Position numbers and translations under genes: made by a program. Under the pieces are notes generated by a model that had not been told where the DNA came from, did no database searches, and worked only from the letters and a program-made list of their open reading frames with translations. 64,000 bases of DNA, taken from positions 14,079,740 to 14,143,739 of the forward strand of contig NC_069099.1 of NCBI RefSeq assembly GCF_947172395.1. The letters are read 5' to 3'. The stretch comes from Bicyclus anynana (lineage: Eukaryota; Arthropoda; Insecta; Lepidoptera; Nymphalidae). Shown in pieces: positions 45,736 through 56,333 of the stretch (positions within the stretch are counted from its first letter, which is position 1; each line of letters opens with the position of its first letter).

Positions 45736-48254
45736 TATACCTAATAATTATTTCTAATTGTTCCAAGCTTAATAATCAAATTTATTTTCGTTAATTTAAG
45801 AACAAGTTAATTATAATTATTATTAGGTGTGAAATGACAAGCGATTTATACCCTCATTTTTAATTTGTTTGTTGGTAAACAGAACACATCGAGTAGGGCT
45901 GTAGGTAATATCGGGTACAGTCTCTAGAAGCTGTGAAAAAATTAAACTTCTAAGATAGCGTTAAAAAAGATACGGCCGTGTATGCCACAAAAACGTATAT
46001 TTCGACACTCTCAAGCGAATCAAAACTCATAAGGTATTTTCTTCCGGTTTTACCTAGAACTATGAAATTGGGCTCCTATAAATGCCTAATAGGGAAAAAT
46101 CTCAAACTATTAGGTATAATTGTAATTAAATAAATAAAAAAAACAGGGACAGGGTTATGTCAAGTGTGGTATCAAACTATTATGAAAAGGCTTCACTGAT
46201 ACTTATTTAAACATATTTTTCATTATTTTTATGCCTACATTTTTTTTTCATTTTATGACGAAAAATTATTTGTACCGAACCCTCAGTAATGAGTCCGATT
46301 CGCATTTGTCGGGATTTGTTATGTTATTGTTATAAAGTGTGCTATATGCCTGTTTACCCGACGCATTGGTGTTACCCAAATAATAAAAAAAAAAAGTAAA
46401 GTATAATATAAATAATATAAAGTAAAGAATAATAAAAAAAAGAGATTTTTTAAGGGTAGGTAATAGGGTAGGCCTACTTGAAAAAATTTATAAAACTCTA
46501 CATGTTTTTATTTCATTGGCGAGTAGGTAGACAAGAGGTAGGTACGTATCCTATACTATTAGTATTAGATATATATTTATTTTGTGCTTTCATTAATTAG
46601 TGTTATACTTGTACGTATTTATTTACTTTATTTTAATAATGAGGAAACACTAAGAATAAAATTAAAAAAATAAGTTGAACATCGCAAAAGCAAAGACCCT
46701 AAGTAAGAAAGTAACAATTTCTGCGTTCGCCTAATTTGCATAAAAGTGAAACGTCCCCCTTATCTTTGGGAGCAGGCAGTTTATGAAAACTTTGTCTTAT
46801 TGCATTCTGATTAGACGTGGTTAATTGATATTTTTGAGGTTAAGGTTTGAGGGGGCGAGATTGCTTGTTATCTTGTTATTGTTTTAGGGAAATTGCGTTT
46901 GAATTTATGGCACAGATTATGCTTAAATTTATTGTTTTTTTTTTTAATTTAGCTAAAATCGTTGTAAATTTAAAGAATTAATTTTCAATTGAAAATAGTA
47001 GAGTTAACATCTAAAGTTCATGTAACTTTGGGTCGCAGAGTAGTTAGGTATTGCAAACTAAATCAATTATTGTAATTGTTCCTAATGAACTAATTAAAAA
47101 TCTTAAAAATGAAATAAAATGGTATTGTACCAAAACCTAATTATTGGTACAAGCTAAGTATTTATGTAAAAACATTATAACAGTTAAATATATATTTAAA
47201 ATACAAAGGAATGAAACCACCTAATTAAAAAACCAAAATTCACTATTTAAAACTGTTGGATATCACAAAATGGAATAAAACTGCAGTAAAAATTAAAACG
47301 CGCTGAAAATTAACTTTCACTTTCTATTTTAATAATAACACCCACCGAATACCAAATATCAGAGAGGGAAGAATCACTAGGTACCTACTTATTTAAGTTT
47401 ATAAAACTACTTGTAAGTTGTAAGAAGAACAATTACTCATTTAAGACATATAAAATGTATAACGTATGTAGGTACGGACCTATCATATTATTTTTAACAA
47501 TATAAAAAAACAGAGTTACCTTCCTAACTGCCTAGTTCAATTTGTGAATTACAAAAAAGTAGAGTCCAAAACATTTATTATGCTCATTTCGTGCATTTAA
47601 AGTTCATTTAAAAAAATATAATTAGGGATTATTTTTTTTAAATTTCCCTCTTCAAACCTGCGAACCGTGAACCGTCGCATTAAACATAAAAAAAATATTT
47701 TTATGTGGCAATAACATAAAAGAAAAAAAATATCTCTAGATAGACAAGACTCTTTGGAAGAGATTTAAACTAATTTTTATTTATTTACCTACATACATAC
47801 CTACCTAATATCAGGTAATTTATTTGTAAAATTATAAAATCTATTTGTAAAATTATAAAATTATAAAAAAATTAAGTTTAACCTAAAATTACAACTATAT
47901 TTTCAATCCGTCGCGCAAAATAATTTATTTCGTGGTTTGATATTTTTAGATTATTTTGATTAATCATGTTTATGAGTTAGAACATTTTACGGTAGGTGCT
48001 TATCCATTTATTTCTATGTATTTAAAAGAAAGAAAAACTAAAATCGCCCTTTAGCCAAGTTTTTCCTAGATACAAATAAAGCAACGATATCGAAAGCACG
48101 TCAATAAACGATCCTAGTGACATTTTGACCTATATTTGTAAACCAAAGTGCAATAAACTTTGAATGAAAAAAAAAAAACGGAAAATGTACAATCACCGTG
48201 AGTCGCTCCCGGCCGTCGCACAACACTAGAACATTCTAGAAACACTTTCACTGC
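45736..48254. other. AT-rich intron next to the exon donor
   Basis: Family F scrap at 46255-46315 (TACCGAACCCTCAGTAATGA). Otherwise long A/T runs and no recognised element. Confidence 0.45.
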
Positions 48255-48760
48255 CTACGTACCCTCACACGTGAACTGGCCATAGTGCTTCCCTGAAGAC
48301 TTATCGCCACAGACAACACACTCCACATTCTGGCCCTTGTCGGTAGCGGACGAGCCGCTTTGCGTCGACGCGGCCTGGCTGGCTGGTGTGGAGGGTAAAA
48401 GGTCGTCTTCTCTCCAGGCGCCTCGGAAGCCCAGCTCCAGTGGGGGCAGGTCGGGGGCTCTCGGGGGACACAGCCCCGGGCCGCCGACCCCGCCGTACAC
48501 TAGCGCTCCGTGCGTGATGATGCCGGTCGCGAGCACGGGGGTATAACTGCGCGGTACGCGCGTGTGTCAAGGGTCGCGGTTCGGTCGCGACTGAGCTTAG
48601 GTCGAAGTTAGGTCGGGCCAGGCCCGCGCCGCCATTGGCCCGGTGGCCTGGGGGCAGGGAGCGAGGCCCCGCCACCTCGACCGAGTCCCCCGAGCGGAGG
48701 GGGGAAAATCTTTCAGCCGTACCGTCGGTAAGAAAACGCGTTTGGTTTTTTCTCGTACTG
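48255..48760. promoter_or_regulatory. CpG-rich island spanning and preceding the first visible svp exon
   Basis: About 500 bp of GC- and CpG-rich DNA in an otherwise AT-rich window. Part is coding. Above 48570 the minus strand has an ATG at 48635-48633 in the context GGCCAATGGC, followed by only 11 more codons before TAA (48599-48597): an upstream ORF or chance. The same bases form a CCAAT box. I see no convincing TATA or Inr/DPE pair. This may be 5' leader, promoter, or simply exon and flank. Confidence 0.4.
48263..48566 (-). CDS. svp: seven-up / COUP-TF nuclear receptor, coding exon: end of A/B region and start of DNA-binding domain
   Basis: Part of an orphan nuclear receptor that binds AGGTCA-type half-sites in the nucleus. 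Reading on the minus strand, the frame is open for 101 codons plus one base. It runs through a low-complexity Gly/Pro/Ser A/B segment (LPPLELGF, then a Ser/Thr/Ala stretch), then QNVECVVCGDKSSGKHYGQF and TCEG, the first three zinc-finger-1 cysteines of the NR2F class. The exon ends GAG|G before the donor GTACGT (48262-48257), a phase-1 junction inside the first finger at the Gly before the fourth cysteine. It joins exactly to the exon at 26965-27114. The 5' limit given is the base after an in-frame TGA at 48567-48569, not a proven exon edge. There is no ATG in this open frame; the first NTG is GTG at 48536. A possible but pyrimidine-poor acceptor AG lies at 48548-48547. Identity as COUP-TF is near certain from the finger; svp is inferred because insects normally have one such gene. 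Confidence 0.93.
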
Positions 48761-50414
48761 TTTTTTTGCGTACGTTTAACTTACTACGTTAGAGGTAATG
48801 TGTGTATGTAAGCGGTTACGCTATATTGTGAAATACGTATTTATTAATCAAACAAAATTGCCATAAAAGTGTTTCGATTTACCTATTCAGATACATTTTT
48901 GTACTTGTAAGAGTTACTTTACTTTAAATTATCTTGTTTAAAGTAATTTTATTTTAGGTTTTGCGTTACAAATTGAATATGACTCTTAATTAAGGTAACT
49001 CTATCTAAGTTTTAAAAATATCTAATTAAATACAAGTAGGTAGTAGGTATTAAATACTTACTTACTAATTAGGAACACGTAGGTGGTAATTAATGCTTTA
49101 TTTTTTTAATTGTAGTTACCTACCTACATGAACAACTACCTACTAGTAAACTTCAGAAATAATATCTACTACGTAGTTCAATATTTCATTTAATTATGAT
49201 GACTAAAAATATAGGTAGACACTTAGTTACCTCGACTACTATGGACCTAACACAAATTGCTAATTACAAGTATTTTTGTTAGAACCACAAGATATATGTA
49301 AGTATCTTATTTTTTAATCAATGTTTATAATTGTACAGACGTACACAGAAGCATTTGACAGATAGTTGACAGGCATCAAGTTGGTGTCTAAAAAAATAAA
49401 AATAAAAGAACGTGAAGGACGAATAAAAACGAACCGTCCTTATCGCTTCTAAACACAAAAGCTTTTTGCCTGTCGTTTTTTGAGAATTTCCAAAGCGAAC
49501 CGGACTTCTCAGAATAGATTGACTATTGCTACATCAATTCTACATCTACTTATACTACAGCCTTTCTTGATAAGAACTTATAATTACCTTTTTCTTAAAT
49601 TAATGAATAAAAAAAATTAACAAGCTTAGAACAATTAGATATGGTTAATATATTTTATATAACATTTTATAAACAAACCATACATAATTTAAAATAAATA
49701 AGTTATGAAATGACATGCGTTTTCTACATTTATTTCTAATTTCTTTGTTGTTAAACAGTAGATACTCATCAAGAAAGGATGTAGTATAGATAGTTAGGTA
49801 AGTGTATATATGTTCACTGGATCAACCATGTACTATTAAAATAATAATAATAATAGTCAAAGCCGCTTTGGACGCGACGGTACCTGAAAATCCTACTTTG
49901 TATCAACTTTCCGTCGTCCATATTCTCGCTACCTACTCCAATATTAACATAGCCTTCCTTGAGACGAGTCCATTCCACTACGCGCCGAGAAGACTTGCGT
50001 CATTGCATCTTCTATTATCTATATCGACCTGTAATTAGGTATATCGTAAGCTCAGAATACGTCGTAAGCCAAAGTCAAAATTATTTTTATTTTGGAGTCA
50101 GTACCTATAGGTAATTTTGTTATTATATTTTTTTATTATTAATACAAAATACAAGCTGTTTGTTAGTGATAGTAAAATCGCAAACTTAATAAAACTATGA
50201 AAGCATATTTTTGTTAATGACAGGTAAAGTGATATGTGAATAAATTCATAACTGTAGTTTAAGTTGAGTTTATTTCATTAATTCAATTGCATATTTTTAT
50301 TGATTGCTGACATTTCAAAGGCGCAATAAACTAAGCCCACTAGAAATAAATGAATTATGAATTTAAATTTAAATTGACTGAAACAATAAAACTACAACAT
50401 TTACCTACACATTA
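48761..50414. other. AT-rich sequence upstream of the visible svp exon
   Basis: No exon, repeat or core-promoter motif I can defend. A 78-codon frame at 49802-50038 (+) is unrecognised. Confidence 0.4.
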
Positions 50415-50550
50415 TTAAAAGGGGGTGTGGATTTTCATTCTCCTCCTAACAAGTTAGCCCGCTTCCATCTTAGACTGCACCATCACTTACCATCAGGTGA
50501 GATTGTAGTCAAGGGCTAACTTGTAAAGAATAAAAAAAAACACTTCTGTT
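50415..50550 (+). mobile_element. SINE family B, 3' half, plus orientation
   Basis: GGGGGTGTGGATTTTCATTC, ACAAGTTAGCCCGCTTCCAT, GTCAAGGGCTAACTTGTAAA then GAATAAAAAAAAA. 5'-truncated. Confidence 0.92.
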
Positions 50551-50999
50551 TACCTAATTATAATATTAATTTACCTATTATTATTAATATTTATTAAGTT
50601 AAAAATTTGCCAAAAAATAACTAACTAGGTACCTACCTATCTACATACTTACTATCCTACCTATCTATATTACATACTTTCAATAAAAGTCCGCCTTGAC
50701 TTTTTAATATTAGACTTATTTGTAACCTATTTACCTTTGTGCAAGTTTTCTCATGATGTTTTACTTTATTGTTACAGCACATGATATAAAATTGCCTACT
50801 TTATGAAGGTTTTTCGTGAATTACTTGAGGCTTTAATATACCTAATAGTACCTTTACCTTAGCTTATCTTACCTTTACCAGGAGAAGATGAGTAGGTACC
50901 TACTGGGAATCGATGGGAGTGTTTACCCACTAGGCTAATAGGTTCCTACCAGTTTCATTTTTGCTACCCACCTATTTAGCGTAATTTAATAACTTTGAC

Positions 51000-51215
51000 A
51001 AAATAGCAGAAAACAAAATGATGGTGCAATGCCAAAAGTAGCCCACTACAGAGTTACTTTAGATATGGCAGGTAACAAACATACAAGTACCCAACTGTGG
51101 ACTAAGAATTTCTTAGGAGGAATTAAAGCTCAATATTTCACACCCCAAGACTCGAACCTAGGACATCAAAACCCAAAGCCGCACAATCTAACCACTGGGC
51201 CATCGAGGCATGTAA
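51000..51215 (-). mobile_element. SINE family C, minus orientation
   Basis: In element sense: TGCCTCGATGGCCCAGTGGT (box A), TAGGTTCGAGTCTTGG (box B), then a body with CCTCCTAAGAAATTCTTAGT. Distinct from families A and B. Confidence 0.75.
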
Positions 51216-51286
51216 AATGATAATGTAATTATGCAATGATCAATAAATATTGAAACCGCCTGTAGCTAAATATCCTAGATGTGTCC

Positions 51287-51315
51287 GGGGGCGTGACGGG
51301 GCGGGGCGGCGCGGG
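51287..51315 (+). other. G-quadruplex motif in a GC-rich patch
   Basis: Four G-runs (GGGGG, GGGG, GGGG, GGG) separated by 6, 1 and 6 bases. Lies 2.7 kb upstream of the visible svp exon. Confidence 0.6.
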
Positions 51316-51374
51316 CGCCACTCCTGCGCAGTCGACGTACGTCGCTCGGTTTGACGTGACGTGTTGATTTTTGG

Positions 51375-51740
51375 CGATACGACGTTCCAAATTTGAATAT
51401 TGATTATGAATTTACGATGTTTCTACTCAGTCGACGTGAACCGCTTAGTCTGTGGCGAGTCGATGTTTTGTTCCAAATTTGAATATTGCTCACGATGTCA
51501 CGATTATTTTGCTTCTGCACTGTGGATGTAGAACGCGCATACTGATGTAATGTGTTGATATTTTCGCGATAAGACGTTCCAAATTTGAATATTGCTTACG
51601 ATGTTCTTGTCTGTGCAAACGACGCACATAGTGGGAATTTTTAAATGACGTGGCGAATTTTGTTCCGAATTTGAATATTGCTCACGATCTTACGATTTTG
51701 CTTTTGTGCAGTTGACGCGTTTTGTTCCATTAAGTACGTA
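51375..51740. repeat. diverged tandem repeat, alternating 86- and 106-bp steps
   Basis: GTTCCAAATTTGAATATTG recurs at 51384, 51470, 51576 and 51663 (GTTCCGAATTTG in the last). The sequences between alternate in length and share CACGATGT/TTACGAT and GTCGACGT motifs, suggesting a ~192-bp dimeric unit. Confidence 0.8.
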
Positions 51741-51824
51741 AATAATATTTGCTCAGCTTGACGTTATTTCGACGATTTTGACGATCCAGAATATTCCTTA
51801 TGGTGTTACGATGTTTTTTTGGAA

Positions 51825-51968
51825 CCCTCGTAACTTTAGTTTTAAGTTTTCGACTATTATTACCACAATTAAATTAAATTAAATTATGACAAAATCTTGA
51901 CCTTTCAAAAGTGCTTGTAAACTAAGCCTAATTGAAATAATAGAATTTTGACTTTGACTTTGACTTTA
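51825..51968 (+). mobile_element. retroposon 3' end (family E)
   Basis: GGAACCCTCGTAACTTTAGT ... AAGTGCTTGTAAACTAAGCC ... TTTTGACTTTGACTTTGACT. Closest to the copy at 3510. Confidence 0.7.
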
Positions 51969-52438
51969 CTTTTGTCGATGGTTAGGCGACGGATTTAAAA
52001 ACTTTGCTATTTCAACTGTACTCTTATTTTCAACTACCATGGTTCAGCGTCTGATCCAAAAAGGCCAGAACACAAAAATTAACTATATGCTTAGTCTAGT
52101 AGGGTGTCAAACTTACGACCTGTCGGGTTAGAATCCCTTAACCATGGAGCTATTTGAGAGAGAGGTACATTTTGCGAGACTGAAGTAATAATGGACCGCT
52201 TAAGCTCAAAGTAGGTCAACACCCCCTCTTGACTTGACCGGGCTAGCTTGGCCTTCGTCTGTATCTTACACCCGGGTACGGATAACACGGGTATATCTGA
52301 CTTTATAACTAACCAGATGGGCTCTTTGATAATTCGTAACTTTCTGATAATAATAATTCGTATACCTTGGTATCCTGATATCTGATTTAAGTAGGTATGT
52401 ATACCTACTAATATAATAAAGAGCTATCATCTGAGGCT
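51969..52438. other. unassigned sequence
   Basis: No recognised feature; small minus frames only. Confidence 0.45.
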
Positions 52439-52442
52439 TAGG

Positions 52443-52650
52443 GTTCATTTACACGAGCGGCAACTCTAACGACGACCGCAGTCGACTGCAGTTGGCGACG
52501 TCTCGGCGGCAGGCGACGCCGTCGCCGACTGCAGTCAGCAACGTCTCGGCGGCAGCCAACGACACTTGATTGCAGTCGGCGACGTCTCGGCGTCAGGCTA
52601 CGGCGTCGCCGACTGCAGTCAGCAACGTCTCAGCCGGCACTCGACTGTCG
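52443..52650. repeat. GC-rich 42-bp tandem array
   Basis: ACGTCTC recurs at 52498, 52541, 52582 and 52625 (steps 43, 41, 43). Units contain CGACTGCAGTC and GGCGGCAG. It begins with GGTTCATTTACACGAGCGGC, which resembles the inverted end of the array at 52780-54055. Confidence 0.88.
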
Positions 52651-52779
52651 ACTCTCGTTGGCTGCCGTTATTAATATATAATTTACCTACGACGGTATAG
52701 AGGAGCAATCATGCTAAGGTTAGAACACACAATAATATTTCAAATAGATAAGGTTAACCCTACACTTCAACACCACCGA

Positions 52780-54055
52780 ACATAACTAATTGTAGATGAG
52801 TAAGTAGGTACCTATTCAGTGATCTCTTGTCAGCTTGTTAAGGACTTATTCCATCTATAGACTCACTCATAATTGCTTGTATTCGTCCAAGATAGTCGCC
52901 GGTGTAAAGCAGCCATAAGAGTAGTTTAGCCTAGCTACACCACCAGTGAACTATCGTTAGTGCTCAGTTGGCTGCCACTCACGCAAGCGAACATAGCTAA
53001 TTGTAGACGATTATTCTCGTGATCTCTTGTCAGCTTGTTAGGGACTTATTCCATCTATAGGCTCGAGAGCTCCTATTCGTTTATCGACCCATTCGTAATT
53101 GCTTGTATTCGTCCAAGATAGTCACCAGTGTAAATGAGCCATAAGTGTAATCTAGCTACGTCACAAGTAAACTATCGCTAGTGCTCAGTTGGCTGTCACT
53201 CACGCAGTGACTACGCTTTAACACCAGCGAACATAGCTAATTGTAGACGATTATTCTCGTGATCTCTCGTCAGCTTGTTAGGGACTTATTCCATCAGGCT
53301 CGAGATCTCTTATTCATTCATCGACCCATTCGTAATTGCTTGTATTTGTCCAAGATAGTCGCCAGTGTAAATGAGCCATAAGTGTAGTTTAACTACGTCA
53401 CAAGTAAACTATTTTAGCTGAACACCAGCACCAGTGAACAATCGCTGGTGCTCATAAGCTGTAATATGCAGTTGACACTCACCCAGTGACTTATTCCATC
53501 TAAATGTTCGAGATCCTCTATTCGTTCATTGAACCATTCGTAATTGCTTGTATTCGTCTACGATAATAACCGCTGCATAGCAGCCATAAGTATAGTCTGG
53601 TTACGTCTCAAATGAACTATCGCTAGTGCTCATAAGCTGTCATATGCGGCTAACACTCACCCAGTGATGAGTCTAGTCTAGCTACGTCAAAAGTGAACTA
53701 TCGCTAGTGCTCATAAGATGTCATAGGTATGCGGCTAACCCAGTGATGAGTCTAGTCTAGCTACGTCAAAAGTGAACAATCGCTAGTGCTCATTAAGCTG
53801 TCATATGCGGCTGACACTCACCCAGTGACTACACTTTAACACCAGGGAACATAGCTAATTGTAGACGATTATTCTCGTGATCTCTTGTCAGCTTGTTAGG
53901 GATTTATTCCATCTATAGGTTTGCTTGAGATCTCCTATTCGTAATTGCTTGTATTCGTCCAAGATAGTCGCCGGTGTAAATCAGCCATAAGTCTAGTCTC
54001 TACGTCAGAAGTGAACTATCGCTAGTGCTCGTAGGCTGTCACCTGCGCTGTCACT
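52780..54055. repeat. complex tandem array, unit ~200-240 bp, five copies
   Basis: AATTGCTTGTATTCGTCC recurs at 52871, 53097, 53334, 53542 and 53943. Other shared parts are GCTAATTGTAGACGATTATT, TCTTGTCAGCTTGTTAGGGA, AACTATCGCTAGTGCTC and GTCGCCGGTGTAAATGAGCC. A 79-bp sub-duplication lies at 53640-53800. Copies differ by deletions. Confidence 0.9.
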
Positions 54056-54239
54056 CACACACAGAGGGCGCGGGGCGGGACGACCTCTGACCCGCCCTAA
54101 GCCCTCCACCCTCCGCAGGGAGGCTTATTAGGACTTTTTGTGGCGAAACTTACTTCACTTTACCCTGACTATAGATATATGGAGCTCTAAGACTGTAACG
54201 TAACTGATACCAATTCTTTAAAAAAAGGAGGTTCTCAAG
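54056..54239. other. GC-rich patch then unassigned
   Basis: GAGGGCGCGGGGCGGGACG at 54065 has three G-runs. Nothing else recognised. Confidence 0.4.
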
Positions 54240-54582
54240 GTATTTTTTTTATTATTCAATAACAAGTTAGCCCTTAACTGCGATCTCATTTGATGTTAGT
54301 AATGATGCAGCTTAATATGCAAACGATCTTACTAAGAGGTGTACTTTTTACAATTTACCGATACCTCTGACGATTTTTATGCAGCATCGTACCAGAACAC
54401 TAAATCGCTTGGCAGTACCACTTTGCCGATAGGGTGGTAACTAGCCACGGCCGATGCTACTAGACTAGACCTGAGTCAATTCAGAAAATATAAAGTTCTA
54501 AGCTGATCCGAGCTAGGAATCGAACTCAAGACCTCTGTATTGAGAAACACACCACTACAAGAGCCAGAGAGGTCGTCAAATG
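54240..54582 (-). mobile_element. SINE family B, full but diverged, minus orientation
   Basis: AACAAGTTAGCCCTTAACTG ... TAGGGTGGTAACTAGCCACG ... GGAATCGAACTCAAGACC ... ACCACTACAAGAGCCAGAGA. Older than the 44271 copy by mutation load. Confidence 0.9.
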
Positions 54583-54599
54583 TAAAGTCGAGTTTATTA

Positions 54600-54905
54600 C
54601 GCACAGACAGACAGACAGACGAGCCGGAGAACTTTTTTTTATAATTATGTACTAGCGGAAGCCTGCGGCTTCGTCCGTGTCAAAATCGATGTAAACTTTC
54701 AACCCCTATTTCACTCTCTTCTGATTTTATTTTTGACATAAAAAATATTCTATAATCTTCTTTACATTATGGTCTGACATCGTTAAGTTTTATTTGAATT
54801 CATTCAGTAGTCTCAGCGTGAAGCCCGTTCAATAAAAAGACGGACAGACTGACAGGCAGATAAAATTTATAAAAATATTTTTAACTTCAGTATCGATTAA
54901 AAGTG
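54600..54905 (+). mobile_element. RTE-like LINE 3' tail
   Basis: ACTAGCGGAAGCCTGCGGCT, TCGTCCGTGTCAAAATCGAT, AAAAAGACGGACAGACTGAC. A separate (GACA)n piece precedes it at 54604. Confidence 0.7.
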
Positions 54906-54993
54906 CCCTCTAAAAGAAAAAAAATCAAAATATCTTTATGGTACAAAATTGGACCTGTTACTATTTTATTATAAGTAAAAATTGATAGACTTA

Positions 54994-55133
54994 CAGCCAG
55001 TTTCTTCATGTAAAGCTAAAGTAACTTTAAAAGTAGTAAGTAGTAAAGAAGACTTTATTTTTTCGTGATTAAGAACGAGACTTTTGCTTTATGACGTTAC
55101 TTTGACTGGCACTTACGATGAAGAAACTGGCCG
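54994..55133 (+). mobile_element. 140-bp MITE, copy 1, TTA target-site duplication
   Basis: Ends CAGCCAGTTTCTTCATGTAA and (minus strand) CGGCCAGTTTCTTCATCGTA. TTA flanks both sides (54991-54993, 55134-55136). A second copy of exactly the same length, inverted, is at 56017. Confidence 0.88.
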
Positions 55134-55825
55134 TTACAAGTATAATGCATTTATTTTTTTTATTATTTGACATACCTACAGCTACACAATACATGTTATA
55201 AAAATAAGTACACAATGATCGTGGATCATGAATGTGTCCAGTCACAAAACTTAAAAACTAATAAACGAATAAATACGTTATTTAGTACCTACATAATCAC
55301 TGGTCAATTGCAGATTTGACGATGGTACCTTTAAACTATTTTTTGGTGGAACAAGTCCACGCTACCATTTGTATGCGATAGTTCGTTGTAAATTCGACAT
55401 AACCGAATTATTAAACGACTTCAAAAAAGGAGGAGGTTTCTCAATTCGACCATATTTGTTTTTTTTTTTGTTGAACGTTGTTCATTCTCTTTCAGTTTCA
55501 GAAAGTAGATATATTATGTCGCACAAAATAGTTCCCATTTACGTATCCCATAACAAACCCCGTCGTATAGAGGGAAAAAGTCACAACACAGGAGCACAGA
55601 GTACCTGCACCCAATTACTCAGCGCGCCGGGCGGGGTGGGGGTGGGGGGGTAACGAGCGACACACAGACACCGTTGTCACGATCGATGATAAGGTTTAAG
55701 ATGAATGTGATGGCCACAGACGTAACAGACGTATCAGAATAAGAAATATGTATTTATTTATAAAAATATGCTTATTTTAATAGTGATAAGCTACCTACTT
55801 AAATTCAGTATCTATGAGTAGTAAG
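55134..55825. other. unassigned, with a LINE-tail scrap and G-quadruplex
   Basis: 55410-55480 has ACGACTTCAAAAAAGGAGGA then TTTCTCAATTCGACCATATT and a T-run, a LINE 3' piece. The 94-codon plus frame there is incidental. Confidence 0.5.
55629..55650 (+). other. G-quadruplex motif
   Basis: GGGCGGGGTGGGGGTGGGGG plus GG: four G-runs with 1-base loops, the strongest such motif in the window. Confidence 0.75.
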
Positions 55826-56325
55826 CAGTGGTGGATTTGCCAGTAGGCTAAGTAGGCTGGATACTAGGGCGGCAGATTTTAGGGGACGGTAAATTAGACC
55901 CAAAAAACTTTATCTTCTACAGAAATAAAGAAAAATGTTAAAATAAAAAAAGAAAATAAAGAATGTAACGTTAATTTCAACATTTTAGTCCTGTACATCC
56001 TGTACAGTCTTACTAACAGGAAGTTTCTTCATCGCAAGTAACAGTCAAAGTAACGTCATAAATCAAAAGTGATGGTCTTATTTACTGAAAAATTAAGTCT
56101 TCTTTACTACTTACTACTTTTGCTGTTACTTTAGCTTTACATGAAGAAACTGGCTGTTAAATATTAAAACTTGCAATTTTATTGACACAATTTAAGGTAA
56201 TTGTATGTTAAATTCTAAAATAATTGTATTGATTGTGAACTAGGGTACCTATCGTAATTCAGAGTTCCGTTGGGGATGCAAAAATCCAATATCCTACTGG
56301 CGGCAAATTTGTAAACCCGCCACTG
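55826..56325. mobile_element. hAT-type element, 500 bp, intact 8-bp TSD, carrying a nested MITE
   Basis: Left end CAGTGGTGGATTTGCCAGTA. Right end on the minus strand CAGTGGCGGGTTTACAAATT. GTAGTAAG flanks exactly on both sides (55818-55825, 56326-56333). No transposase. The 140-bp MITE at 56017-56156 sits inside. Confidence 0.92.
56017..56156 (-). mobile_element. 140-bp MITE, copy 2, nested in the hAT element
   Basis: Ends CAGGAAGTTTCTTCATCGCA and (minus strand) CAGCCAGTTTCTTCATGTAA; interior AGTAGTAAGTAGTAAAGAAG matches copy 1 in reverse. The flanks are TAA and TTA rather than an identical triplet. Confidence 0.85.
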
Positions 56326-56333
56326 GTAGTAAG

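Larger units (their letters stand above)
27115..48262 (-). other. svp: svp intron between the two DNA-binding-domain exons (21.1 kb)
   Basis: Bounded by donor GTACGT (48262 side) and acceptor TTTCACAG (27115 side), phase 1, interrupting zinc finger 1 at CEG|C, a position where many nuclear-receptor genes carry an intron. The interior has no other supported exon. It holds SINEs, LINE remnants, minisatellites and a 330-bp hairpin, listed separately. Confidence 0.9.

Noticed and set aside
48301..48675. 124-codon minus frame overlapping the svp exon
   Set aside because: It is a different frame from the zinc finger, starts at GTG, and reads Arg/Pro-rich shadow sequence of a GC-rich exon.
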